Shown in pieces: positions 20,539 to 29,882 of a stretch of 64,000 bases of DNA (positions are counted from its first letter, which is position 1; each line of letters opens with the position of its first letter). A program made the translations under genes and the position numbers. The DNA is from Planctomycetaceae bacterium (GTDB lineage: Bacteria > Planctomycetota > Planctomycetia > Pirellulales > Pirellulaceae). The notes under the pieces were generated by a model that saw nothing but the letters and a program-made list of their open reading frames with translations, did no database searches and was not told where the DNA came from. The stretch covers positions 248,001-312,000 of the forward strand of contig JACKHN010000004.1 of NCBI GenBank assembly GCA_020638975.1, in the 5' to 3' direction.

Positions 20539-21789
20539 ATGAAACGACGAGTTGTCGTAACCGGTCTCGGTGTCGTTACATCGCTAAGCTGTCAGGTTGC
20601 GGATCTTTGGAATCGCGTCCTAGCCGGCGAAAGTGGGATTCATCTCCTGCGTTGTTTCGAAACCGAGGAATTCAAGATCAAGTTCGGTGGAGATATCCAC
20701 GACTGGGATCCTAGCGATTTCATTGCGCCTAAAGAGATCAAGCGTATTGATCGCTTCACGCAATTCGCGATGGTCGCTGCTAGCCAGGCGATCACGGATT
20801 CGGGGCTTGATTTTAAGACAGAGGAACCGTTTCGTTGCGGTGTTATCCTCGGTTCAGGAATCGGTGGCCTAGGCGAGATCGAGCAACAGATGTTTAAGTT
20901 GTTCGAGAAGGGGCCGTCTCGCGTGTCTGCAATGACGGTTCCGAAAATGATGCTTAATGCCGCCGGTGGGCACATCTCGATCGAGTACGGCCTGCGAGGT
21001 CCAAATTATACCGTCGCGACCGCTTGTGCGAGCGCAACCAATGCCATTGGCGATGCCCTCAAGACGATTCAGTACGACGACGCCGACATTATGATTACAG
21101 GCGGTACGGAAGCCGCAATGACACGAATGGGATTAAGCGCGTTCACGAACATCAGAGCGTTGTCATCCTATGAAGGTGATCCAGCTCGAGCCAGCCGACC
21201 CTTCGACTTGGACCGCGATGGATTCGTCTTCAGCGAAGGGGCTGGATTGCTCGTCTTCGAAGAACTCGAGCACGCGAAGGCTCGCGGCGCAAAAATCTAT
21301 GCAGAAGTCGTCGGGTACGGAGCCAGCGGCGACGCGGGGCACATCACGCAGCCCGATGAACATGGTGCCGGTGCAGCCTATGCGATGGCGTCCGCTTTAC
21401 GCGACGCACGCATCGAGCCTAGTGCGATCGACTACATCAATGCTCACGGTACCAGCACGCCTTTGGGCGACAAAGCGGAAACGCTTGCCATCAAGGATGT
21501 GTTTGGCGAGCACGCGAAGTCGGTCAGTATTTCAAGCACCAAGAGTGGGCTAGGGCATTCACTCGGAGCGAGCGGTGGCATCGAGTTGGTGCTGTCGGCC
21601 AAGGCGATCGAATCGAATGTTGTTCCGCCGACGATTAATCTGGAGACGCCAGACCCCGAGTGTGATCTGGATTACACGCCGAACCAAGCTCGCGAGCGGC
21701 GCGTCGACTATGCAATGAGCAACAGCTTCGGGTTCGGTGGTCACAATGCATCGGTGGTGATTCGAAGACTGCCGAACGGCCAAGCCTAG
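20539..21789 (+). CDS. fabF: 3-oxoacyl-ACP synthase II
   Basis: A 416-residue condensing enzyme. The active-site Cys163 is in TACASATNAIG. The two catalytic histidines lie in NAHGTSTPLGD and GLGHSLGASG. The start at MKRRVVVTG is the family's normal N-terminus; a longer frame from 20473 runs into acpP and is not needed. Its TAG stop overlaps the convergent TolC-like gene's stop within the palindrome CTAG (21786-21789). Confidence 0.97.
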   Translation: MKRRVVVTGLGVVTSLSCQVADLWNRVLAGESGIHLLRCFETEEFKIKFGGDIHDWDPSDFIAPKEIKRIDRFTQFAMVAASQAITDSGLDFKTEEPFRCGVILGSGIGGLGEIEQQMFKLFEKGPSRVSAMTVPKMMLNAAGGHISIEYGLRGPNYTVATACASATNAIGDALKTIQYDDADIMITGGTEAAMTRMGLSAFTNIRALSSYEGDPARASRPFDLDRDGFVFSEGAGLLVFEELEHAKARGAKIYAEVVGYGASGDAGHITQPDEHGAGAAYAMASALRDARIEPSAIDYINAHGTSTPLGDKAETLAIKDVFGEHAKSVSISSTKSGLGHSLGASGGIELVLSAKAIESNVVPPTINLETPDPECDLDYTPNQARERRVDYAMSNSFGFGGHNASVVIRRLPNGQA

Positions 21790-23915
21790 TTGTGTTCCGC
21801 GGGGGTGTTGCCACCCGTGGGGGCAAAGGCCGCGTTTCTCAGCACTCCCGCGCCGATTGGCGAACCGTCGACGGCGTTCGTTGCAGCCGGTGGTTCGGAA
21901 ACGGCGGGAACTTCAACTTCCTGCGAGGGAGCTTCTCCTCCGTAGATTTCCTCACCCTGCATAATACGCTGATTGACAGGTCCCTGACTAACCGGCCACG
22001 GCCAGGAAATGATGTAATTCAGGAGACTCGGTGCTTTGCGTCTCGATTTATCCAGGCGCGCCGCGTCGGAGAGCGCCTTACCGGGCCACGGCCCTTCACT
22101 TAGATAGATCTCGTTGTAATCAAGGAGCGATCCCTTTTGGAGGTGAACGTTTTTGATCGCCAACGAATACTCAAGCAAGCCACGGTAATAGGCCGTCTCC
22201 GCATCGGCGAGACGGCGCTGTGCATCGAGCAGGAGATCGAGCAAGCGAGTCTTCTCATTCTCGTCGGCATCTTGGTACCCGCTCGCCAACGCATCGAGAT
22301 GTTGCTTTGCAGCGACGCGCCGATTATAGCTTGTCTGCGACACTTCATAGGCGCGATCGACTTCGGCGACTGCGTCGGTAAGTCCGTGAACGACTTGTTT
22401 CTCTTGCTCTTCAAGAACCGCACGCTCGCGGTTAAGTAGCAATTCGGCGTTTCGGACCGCGGCGTGACCCTGCCGATAGCCCACCGGCATTTGAACTTCC
22501 AAACCAAGCTGCCATTCTTGGAAATCAGCCGTTGTAAGATCTTGATAGGCGTTGTCGAATCGATCTTCTTGGCGTTCGGAGTTCAGTAGTTCATGCCCCA
22601 ACCCACGGAATCGATAGCGACCTATCGCATCAACACGTGGCAGCAAGAAGTTTCTGCTCGCCGCTAACTCTAATTCACGACGTTTCACGCGCCACTTTTG
22701 CCGTCGCAACTCGGCTCGACGAGTCAACGACTCGACGAGCAACTCTTCCCAGTCGAACACCACACGCGCCATCGAGGGTTCTTGAGCTGGACGGATCAGT
22801 CGACCATCACTAGCCAGAATTCCCATTAAACGCCGAAGTCGACGTTCCGTAACTTGAACGCCGCCGGTTCCTCGCAGCGTGTTGGTGCGAACGTTGTCGC
22901 TCGGTCTTCCGGCTAAAGCATTCTGAACGTCTTCCTCAAAGCGATAGTACTGCTCGCGAGCCTGCGATTCCTTCTCGGCTTCGCCACCTCGTCGATTCGT
23001 AACAAATAGCGCGTTAATGCTGCGCCACGTTTCCAATGCACGATCGCGAGCCGCAATCTTCGAGTCGAGATCGCGATAGGCGAAGTACAACTCCCAATAC
23101 GCGTTCTCGACGTCATTCACGAGGTTTCGGACGGCGAGTTCGAAGTCCGTTACGCTGATATCACTGTTAATGCGAGCGAGCAGAACACCGTTCATCGCAC
23201 CAGGTCGTCCGTCGGGCCCTGCGATACGATTGAAGTCGACGCCCGCGCCTTGCATCAACGGTTGTCGGAATTCACCTTCAACCTGCACTAACCAAGGCAA
23301 GTTCGGATCGTTGTTTCCGGGCGAGTTATTCGCGTCGTAGCCAATGATCTTTCGGATCGTGAACTCACCACCAGTCGCCGCGCGCTTCGAAAGCTGCGCC
23401 TGATAACTATGGAGATCTTGTTTGAAGAGCCTCGTACCGCCACCGAAGAAAATATTGTTAAGAGCTCGATCGTTGTTCTCAAAGAAGATCTGCGACTCGA
23501 AGGATGCGTCGAAGGCGCTCAGGGCTGCTTCAACGCCGAATCGAGGATGCGTTTCCTCAATTGCCGGATCGTACAACGTCCGAACGTTGTCGGGCGTTTC
23601 TAGGACCAGACCGCCCAGGTCTCGCATGACTTGCGAGTTTGCGAGCGCCGTCTGAATCGCTTCATCGAGCGTCAGATCCCAGAACTCAGGTGGACTATCC
23701 TCTTTTAACGTTAGCGGTGCTCGCGTACTTGCGATCTCTTCGTAGCTGACCGTCTCGACGTCCGGGGTCGAAAGTTCGGTAGCCGCTCCATAGTAATGGG
23801 AGAAGTCGGGATCGAACTCAAACTCTTTGGACTTGCGCAACGAGCAACCCGGCAGGCCGATGACGACCGCTAGCAGGATTGTGATCGCTACTCTGAACTT
23901 TTGACGCATTTCCAA
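21786..23915 (-). CDS. TolC-family outer-membrane efflux lipoprotein
   Basis: A 709-residue protein, longer than typical TolC (about 450-500). A lipoprotein signal ends in LPGC (Cys24). Two long alpha-helical outer-membrane-factor repeats follow, rich in Arg/Glu/Leu heptads (for example ELRRQKWRVKRRELELAASRNF, given in part). The C-terminal tail is Pro/Ala-rich. It should form the outer-membrane exit duct. It is divergent from the GAF-HlyD/HlyD/M50 genes, whose two or three adaptor proteins would need such a duct. It carries extra N-terminal sequence of about 200 residues before the first clear repeat. Confidence 0.85.
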   Translation of the reverse strand: MEMRQKFRVAITILLAVVIGLPGCSLRKSKEFEFDPDFSHYYGAATELSTPDVETVSYEEIASTRAPLTLKEDSPPEFWDLTLDEAIQTALANSQVMRDLGGLVLETPDNVRTLYDPAIEETHPRFGVEAALSAFDASFESQIFFENNDRALNNIFFGGGTRLFKQDLHSYQAQLSKRAATGGEFTIRKIIGYDANNSPGNNDPNLPWLVQVEGEFRQPLMQGAGVDFNRIAGPDGRPGAMNGVLLARINSDISVTDFELAVRNLVNDVENAYWELYFAYRDLDSKIAARDRALETWRSINALFVTNRRGGEAEKESQAREQYYRFEEDVQNALAGRPSDNVRTNTLRGTGGVQVTERRLRRLMGILASDGRLIRPAQEPSMARVVFDWEELLVESLTRRAELRRQKWRVKRRELELAASRNFLLPRVDAIGRYRFRGLGHELLNSERQEDRFDNAYQDLTTADFQEWQLGLEVQMPVGYRQGHAAVRNAELLLNRERAVLEEQEKQVVHGLTDAVAEVDRAYEVSQTSYNRRVAAKQHLDALASGYQDADENEKTRLLDLLLDAQRRLADAETAYYRGLLEYSLAIKNVHLQKGSLLDYNEIYLSEGPWPGKALSDAARLDKSRRKAPSLLNYIISWPWPVSQGPVNQRIMQGEEIYGGEAPSQEVEVPAVSEPPAATNAVDGSPIGAGVLRNAAFAPTGGNTPAEHN

Positions 23916-24185
23916 CTTCGCTCCCCGTCGTGAAACTGCCGACTACTTTCGGGATAGTCTGGCGCAGCTTCATCCCTGCGATAGGTCATCGGCCAAAAGG
24001 TAAACTCGTCAAAACTGTATTTTTCGTTACGACCCCTAAATCCGGAATTTTCCTTTTTGCTAGCGTGTAACTACGAGAACACTCGCAGGATAGGAAACGA
24101 TTATTCACGCTCAACCGAGCTGACATCGCGAAACTTGCCTGTCAAAACAGTCAAAATAAATAGACACGCGGCTATACTGAGAGGA

Positions 24186-26180
24186 ATGCGCGGTAACACT
24201 TCTTCTCCACAAATCGATGGCAGCGACGAAGCCTGGAGCGAGATCGAAGCCTTGGTCGACGAGACGGCCAAGCTTGCTCGAGAGCCGATGTCTGTTCACG
24301 AATTCCATGCTGAATTCGTCAGACGCGTCGTGCAAGCAACGGATGCATGCGGGGTCGTACTTTGGAGCGCCGGCACGGACGGAGTGTATTCGATAGCAGC
24401 ACAAATCGAACCACCTGACAGCTTGCTTCCGAGTGACCATTCATTACACGCCCGCAACCAGAACATTCACGAAGTCGCCGCACGGCGACAAACGGCGTCC
24501 CTATTGCCACGTCAATCCGATCACCTCCTCCGAAATCCAACAATCGGAGCGCTCCTTCTCCAGCCCGTCGTCGTCGATGATCGCACGGTTGCCGTGATCG
24601 AGACGTATCACGAGGACGTTGCATCGCCGAGCCAAGCCAATAACCTCGAGCAGATGGTGGCGGTCTTTGGGGACTTGCTCGCGGACTTTCATCGGAATCA
24701 CCAACTGCTCGAATTGCGACAACGAGCGTCCGCATGGACAGTGCTTGAAGAGTTTGTTGAACAAGTCCATCGGTCAATCGACCTAAAGAGCGTAGCGTTT
24801 GTGATTGCAAACGAAGCCGCGCGGGTCATGCGGTGTGACCGAGTCACGGTGTTTCGCCATCGGGATGCCGGTTGCCGAACGTTATCGATCAGCGGTATCG
24901 ATACATTCGATCGACGGTCGACATTGGTTCGAGGTGCCGAACGCCTTGCGCAAGCGGTCGCTGTGAGCGATGAGCCACTTTGGTATTCAAGGGATGGAGA
25001 AGTGATTCCACCCCAATTGGAGGCACGCCTTCAGTTGCATCTCGACGCTGCACACGTACGATCGCTTGTCGTCGTACCGCTCGCGGCTAGCATCCATGGC
25101 CAGCATCGCGAGTCGGTTGGCGTGTTGTTGTTCGAGCGATTCGAGGACTCTTCGTGGGACGAAAGCCAGCGACAACGCATCGAGGTCATCTCCCGTCACG
25201 CGACGACGGCACTCAGGAACGCGAACGAACTCGCCGGACTACCACTGATCGGAGCGAGTCGCCTCCTTCGACGGTGTCTAAGCCCTTTTGCAAGTCGTCA
25301 CCTCCCCAAGACAGCCGCAGTTGCGGTACTGCTCACCGCAATCGTTGCCGCGTTTTGCCTCATTCCCTCCGATTTCAACATCGAGGGAGACGGGCAACTG
25401 ATGCCGGTAAGCTACCGCCATATTTTTGCGCCAGCCGACGGAGTGATCGAGGAGATCCACGTTGATCATGCGACCAAAGTTACTCAGGGAACGACGCTTA
25501 TCGAGATGCGGCGTTCGGAATTAGAACTCGAAGAGGCTCGCTTGCTTGGCGAGGTTCTGACGAATCAAAAGCGATTGGATTCGGTTCGCTCAGCGCTCTT
25601 AAACCATAAGGCTGCATCCGCGACTTCTGCCAACGAGTTCCATGAATTGACGTCCGAGGAGGCAAGGCTGAAGATTCTACTTGCCAGCCTCCGTGAGCAA
25701 CAAGAAATCCTGAAACGCGAGCGCGCCGAGCTTACGATCGTCAGTCCCATCGATGGCGAAGTGATCACCTGGGGGATCGAAGATCAGTTGTCTCACCGAC
25801 CCGTTCGACGCGGCGAGCGTCTATTGAGCGTTGTGGATCCGAACGGCGCCTGGCACGTTGAATTACGAATCGCCGATCGTGACATCGACCACGTAATAGC
25901 AGCAAGACGGAACACCGAGGAGCTTACCGTGACGTTCATCGTGAAAAGTCACGCGGGCCGCGAGCTTCGTGGGACCGTCGAGAACATCGCGATGTCAACG
26001 GAACTTGACGAACACGATCATTCGACGGTGCTTGTCCTCGTCGCGTTGGATCGCGAGCAGTTGTCCGAACTTCGACCGGGTGCCAGCGTCGTTGCTAAGG
26101 TTCATTGCGGAAGCCGCTCAATTGGTTACGTCTGGTTTCGCGAGTTGTTTGAAGTCATCAAAACGCGTGTGCTGTTTTGA
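24186..26180 (+). CDS. GAF-domain/HlyD-type membrane fusion protein
   Basis: A 664-residue chimera. The first half is cytoplasmic: a GAF-like segment (about 30-170) and a clearer GAF domain (about 183-360). A single membrane helix follows (about 375-395, AVLLTAIVAAFCLIP). The second half is a periplasmic HlyD-like adaptor with a lipoyl half-motif (FAPADGVIEEIHVDHATKV), a coiled coil (about 435-510) and a second half-motif (IVSPIDGEVITWG). Putting a sensor domain on an adaptor suggests export gated by a cytoplasmic signal (inference). I start at the ATG after GAGAGGA (24186); a TTG at 24057 is the alternative. The HlyD gene follows after 32 bases. Confidence 0.8.
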   Translation: MRGNTSSPQIDGSDEAWSEIEALVDETAKLAREPMSVHEFHAEFVRRVVQATDACGVVLWSAGTDGVYSIAAQIEPPDSLLPSDHSLHARNQNIHEVAARRQTASLLPRQSDHLLRNPTIGALLLQPVVVDDRTVAVIETYHEDVASPSQANNLEQMVAVFGDLLADFHRNHQLLELRQRASAWTVLEEFVEQVHRSIDLKSVAFVIANEAARVMRCDRVTVFRHRDAGCRTLSISGIDTFDRRSTLVRGAERLAQAVAVSDEPLWYSRDGEVIPPQLEARLQLHLDAAHVRSLVVVPLAASIHGQHRESVGVLLFERFEDSSWDESQRQRIEVISRHATTALRNANELAGLPLIGASRLLRRCLSPFASRHLPKTAAVAVLLTAIVAAFCLIPSDFNIEGDGQLMPVSYRHIFAPADGVIEEIHVDHATKVTQGTTLIEMRRSELELEEARLLGEVLTNQKRLDSVRSALLNHKAASATSANEFHELTSEEARLKILLASLREQQEILKRERAELTIVSPIDGEVITWGIEDQLSHRPVRRGERLLSVVDPNGAWHVELRIADRDIDHVIAARRNTEELTVTFIVKSHAGRELRGTVENIAMSTELDEHDHSTVLVLVALDREQLSELRPGASVVAKVHCGSRSIGYVWFRELFEVIKTRVLF

Positions 26181-26212
26181 AGCGTGCGACCGGTTAACGC
26201 CCAGTTCAAGAG

Positions 26213-27106
26213 ATGCAGAAAATGAATGTTCGTTTCACAGTGTTCCATCTGGCCATTTTCCAACTGGCCATCGCTTTCAGCGGGTTTGCCGGAGCACAGG
26301 CATCGGCAACCAGTCTTGAGACCGAAGGCGTGTTGACGCTGCTCGAAGAGATCCGCATTCCTGCACGCGATGCAGGCGTCCTGGTCGAAATTGCAGTTCG
26401 TCCTGGAATGAGTGTCACCAAAGAAATGCTTCTCGCCAAGCAAGACGACACCGAAGCACAAGTAACCAGCGACCAAGCAAAAACGGAGTTGTCCAATGCC
26501 AGCCGCCTGGCCAGAAATGACTTAAAGGTTCAGCTCGCACGAAAGGCTCACGAAGTTGCCGCTGCCGAATTGAAGCGGGCGATCGAGGCAGCCGAACGGT
26601 TTTCAAAGAGCGTCTCGCAAAGTGAGATCGAGCGACTGCAACTCGCTACCGAACAAGCCGACCTGCAGATCTACCAAGCTCGGTTCGATCTGAAGACTGC
26701 GCAGCTTGAAGTCGATACGCATGAGGCAAACCTTCGACTGGCGGAACATCGCTTGCAGAAGCGAACGATTCTGGCACCTTCGTCTGGCGTCGTCGTCGAA
26801 GTCATGAAGCAAGCTGGCGAATGGGTCGAGCCTGGTGAAACGGTCGTCCGCATTGTTCGCATCGATCGACTCCGGGTCGAAGGGTTTCTGTCAGCGCAAC
26901 AGGCGAGTGCAAAGCTCGTTGGACAACCGGCCTTGGTCAGCGTCAGAAATCAGCCGGACAGTTCGACCGACGTTCAGGGGGAAGTGACGTTTGTCAGCCC
27001 CGAGATTCATCCATTGAACGGTATGGTTCGCGTCTGGGTCGAGATTGATAACGCCGATGCAACGCTGCGTCCTGGTTTGCAAGCCACGATAAAGATCGAG
27101 CAATGA
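26213..27106 (+). CDS. HlyD-family periplasmic adaptor
   Basis: A 297-residue exported adaptor. A signal peptide (about 1-30) is followed by a barrel-lipoyl half (LLEEIRIPARDAGVLVEI). Next come a long coiled-coil hairpin (about 85-180) and the second lipoyl half (ILAPSSGVVVEVMKQ). A beta-barrel domain ends at LRPGLQATIKIEQ. Such proteins bridge an inner-membrane component to a TolC duct. An ATG three codons in (26222) has better ribosome-site spacing (AGAG, 26209-26212). The stop overlaps the next gene's ATG in an ATGA overlap (27103-27106), which indicates tight coupling to the M50 protein. Confidence 0.85.
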   Translation: MQKMNVRFTVFHLAIFQLAIAFSGFAGAQASATSLETEGVLTLLEEIRIPARDAGVLVEIAVRPGMSVTKEMLLAKQDDTEAQVTSDQAKTELSNASRLARNDLKVQLARKAHEVAAAELKRAIEAAERFSKSVSQSEIERLQLATEQADLQIYQARFDLKTAQLEVDTHEANLRLAEHRLQKRTILAPSSGVVVEVMKQAGEWVEPGETVVRIVRIDRLRVEGFLSAQQASAKLVGQPALVSVRNQPDSSTDVQGEVTFVSPEIHPLNGMVRVWVEIDNADATLRPGLQATIKIEQ

Positions 27107-29316
27107 GCGATTCGGCTTCCACAACCACGATCGATCGCCCGCTCCAATTGCTTGGTCGCCGCGACCTCATCGCCGAGCCAATCCAGTTCCGTGGCACTCG
27201 CTACTGGAGTGTCAAAGATCCGCTCTCGTTGCGTTATTACCAGCTTTGCGACGAAGAGTTGTTCATTCTGCAACAAGTCGATGGCGCAAGCAGTTTTGCC
27301 GATCTCAAGCGGCGATTTGAATCCCGGTTCGAGCCCCGCAAGCTTGAGTCTCACGAGCTTCAGGCGTTTCTCGGGACACTTCATCGCGAAGGCTTGCTGA
27401 CTTCGAGCGCTGCCGGCCAAGGCGAACAATTATTGGAGCGGTACGAGCGGGCACAGCGCCGTGAAAAACTCCAAACGCTGTCAAACGTTCTGGCGATCCG
27501 CTTCCGGGGTGTTAACCCCGAACCGTTTCTGCGCGTAATCTATCCGAGAATTCGTTGGATGTTCTCCCAGTGGGCGATCGTGGCAAGCCTGCTGTTCGTC
27601 GTTGCCGCATTTTCATCGCTGTTCGTTTACGCCGAAACACTCGTCGAGCGACTGCCGCGACTTCACTCGTTCTTGAGCCTCGAGAACATCGTTGCCATGG
27701 CCGTCATTCTCGGCCTTTGCAAGATCTTGCACGAGTTAGGCCATGCGCTGACGTGCAAACACTTCGGCGGGCGGTGCCACGAACTTGGTGTGATGCTATT
27801 AGTGTTTACACCTTGCCTGTACTGCAACGTCTCGGACGCTTGGATGATGCAGAGTAAATGGAAGCGAATCGCGATCAGCGCTGCTGGAATTTACGTCGAG
27901 TTACTGCTGGCGTCGGTTTGCACGTTTCTTTGGTGGTTCAGTCAGCCGGGGGTCTTCAACTCGATCTGTTTGAACGTCATGTTCATTTGCTCGGCGAGCA
28001 CGATCTTATTCAACGGCAACCCGCTACTTCGCTATGACGGTTACTTTATTCTCGCCGACTTGGTTGAACTTCCGAATCTTCGCGAACAGTCGCAAAACTA
28101 CTTTCGGCAGATCGTAGCTCGCTGCCTTGGTATCGAACCACGAGAGTCCTGGACGGTTGCTCGTCGGCATCGCAAGTGGCTCGTTGTGTACGGTCTGGCG
28201 TCGACCATCTATCGCTGGATCCTGGTCGCGGGAATTCTGTTCGTCATCTATCGCACTTTAGAACCCTACCAATTGCAAAGCATCGCTCAGGTCTTTGGGA
28301 TCTTCGTGCTAGGAGGAATGCTCGTCGCCCCACTTTGGCAAATGGTTCGCATGGTCGCCGAACCTCATGCGGGACGGCGTGGTCGCCGTTGGCGAGCGGC
28401 TTCTATCGGCATCGCGATCGTTGGCGGCATCGTGTTGCTGGGAATGCTTCCGGTCTCGCGTCATGTCACCGCTCCCGTCATCATCGAACCCGCCGACGCC
28501 GCGCGTGTACACGTGACCGTTCCAGGAAGGCTGGCTCAGACCGCAAGCATTGGCCAAGCCGTCGCCGAGGGAGACGTGGTCGCAAGATTGACGAATGCCG
28601 AGTTGGAGCGAGAGCTTGCTGAACTGCGTGGCGAGCGAGACATTCAAAGACTCTTTGTCGAGCAGCTTCGCAAGTTGCAGGTGGTCGAACGAGGAAGTGT
28701 CAATGACGGGGCCGGCAGCCAACTCGTCACGGCACAGGAAGCCTTGGCAGCCACCGAGCGGAGGCTCGACCAGCGTTTGCAGGAACGTGCCAGATTGACG
28801 CTCACCGCTCAATGCCCCGGCATCGTCATGCCCGACCGACCACGCCGTCAATTGGGATCAAAGGATCAACTTGCAAGTTGGTCGGGCACTCCCCTCGATG
28901 CCAGGAACCTAGGCAGCCATCTCGATACGGACACCATTGTCTGTCTGATCGGAGAACCAAGCAACTTAAAGGGGATCGCCTTCGTTCACCAGTCTGACAT
29001 CGAACGCATTGCCATCGGCCAGTCGGTGCAAATCTTAGTGGATGCGCTGCAAAATCAAATTATAATCGGGACCGTGAAGGAGCGTGCCCAGATCGAAGTC
29101 ACAGAAGTTCCACCGGAACTGCTCGCCAAGAAACTGCTCCCCAGCGACATGCCGACCAATTCAACTGCCTATTACGCCATCAACATCGGCTTACGGCAGG
29201 AGCACCACTCTCCGTTGCTGTGGTCATCGGGCAAAGCAAAAATCGCGGTCGAGCCGCTTACGTTGGCAGAAGTCGTTTATCGACAACTCTGCAACACGTT
29301 CCGCATCGACCTTTAA
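27103..29316 (+). CDS. PqqD-like/M50 metallopeptidase/HlyD fusion protein
   Basis: A 737-residue multidomain membrane protein. Residues about 15-100 resemble a PqqD-type peptide-recognition domain (YWSVKDPLSLRYYQL, ADLKRRFE). A polytopic M50 site-2-protease core follows. It has HELGH at His210-His214 and a later metal ligand Asp312 in NPLLRYDGYF, with helices before and after. After about residue 440, a HlyD-like lipoyl/coiled-coil adaptor faces the periplasm (VTVPGRLAQTASIGQAVAEGD). PqqD domains in other systems bind leader peptides of ribosomal peptides, so this protein may recognise, cleave and hand over a peptide. That is inference; no precursor peptide gene was found. Active-site residues are intact. 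Confidence 0.82.
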   Translation: MSDSASTTTIDRPLQLLGRRDLIAEPIQFRGTRYWSVKDPLSLRYYQLCDEELFILQQVDGASSFADLKRRFESRFEPRKLESHELQAFLGTLHREGLLTSSAAGQGEQLLERYERAQRREKLQTLSNVLAIRFRGVNPEPFLRVIYPRIRWMFSQWAIVASLLFVVAAFSSLFVYAETLVERLPRLHSFLSLENIVAMAVILGLCKILHELGHALTCKHFGGRCHELGVMLLVFTPCLYCNVSDAWMMQSKWKRIAISAAGIYVELLLASVCTFLWWFSQPGVFNSICLNVMFICSASTILFNGNPLLRYDGYFILADLVELPNLREQSQNYFRQIVARCLGIEPRESWTVARRHRKWLVVYGLASTIYRWILVAGILFVIYRTLEPYQLQSIAQVFGIFVLGGMLVAPLWQMVRMVAEPHAGRRGRRWRAASIGIAIVGGIVLLGMLPVSRHVTAPVIIEPADAARVHVTVPGRLAQTASIGQAVAEGDVVARLTNAELERELAELRGERDIQRLFVEQLRKLQVVERGSVNDGAGSQLVTAQEALAATERRLDQRLQERARLTLTAQCPGIVMPDRPRRQLGSKDQLASWSGTPLDARNLGSHLDTDTIVCLIGEPSNLKGIAFVHQSDIERIAIGQSVQILVDALQNQIIIGTVKERAQIEVTEVPPELLAKKLLPSDMPTNSTAYYAINIGLRQEHHSPLLWSSGKAKIAVEPLTLAEVVYRQLCNTFRIDL

Positions 29317-29456
29317 GGCCAAAGGCGAGGCGTCATCACGCATTGTCGGAGCTTGCGATTGGGGTTAGAAAGAAAGCGCAGACAAGATGGTTGGACCAGT
29401 CACTCCAATCCTAATGCTTCTGGAAACGACGGAGTGAAAGCGAAACGAGAAACGTC

Positions 29457-29879
29457 ATGAGCGCAACCGAATACGACCCACGCTACGTCGCCGGCGTCAA
29501 TTTTTTCAATGAGTGCGAGTACTTTGAAGCTCATGAGATTTGGGAAGACTTGTGGACCGAGTATCAAGGTCCGTCGCGTCGCTTCTATCAAGGACTGATC
29601 CAAGTGGCTGTATGCTTGCACCACTTTGGCAACGGCAACACGCGAGGCGCGAAGAAGTTATTTTTCTCGTGCAATAAGTACTTGGCGGAGTATCCTGACA
29701 TGTTCGAGGGCATCGACGTGGCAAAGCTGCGTACGGAACTTGAATCCTGTTGCGCCGAATTGCTCGCTAGCGAGGAAGAGTATCCGAAGCTGGAAATCGA
29801 CCCCGAGCTGATTCCTGAGATCCATCTCGATCCGCCAGCGGATGAGCGGAGTGTTGAGAGTGGCGAGGTAAGAGTCTGA
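29457..29879 (+). CDS. DUF309 domain protein
   Basis: A 140-residue cytoplasmic protein with the DUF309 signature FFNECEYFEAHEIWEDLW (about 14-31), then RFYQGLIQVAVCLHHF. The family is all-helical with conserved Glu/His/Trp, and its biochemical role is unknown. The C-terminal 35 residues are acidic and variable. The next gene starts three bases after its stop, implying coupling to the LonN-domain protein. Confidence 0.88.
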   Translation: MSATEYDPRYVAGVNFFNECEYFEAHEIWEDLWTEYQGPSRRFYQGLIQVAVCLHHFGNGNTRGAKKLFFSCNKYLAEYPDMFEGIDVAKLRTELESCCAELLASEEEYPKLEIDPELIPEIHLDPPADERSVESGEVRV

Positions 29880-29882
29880 CCA

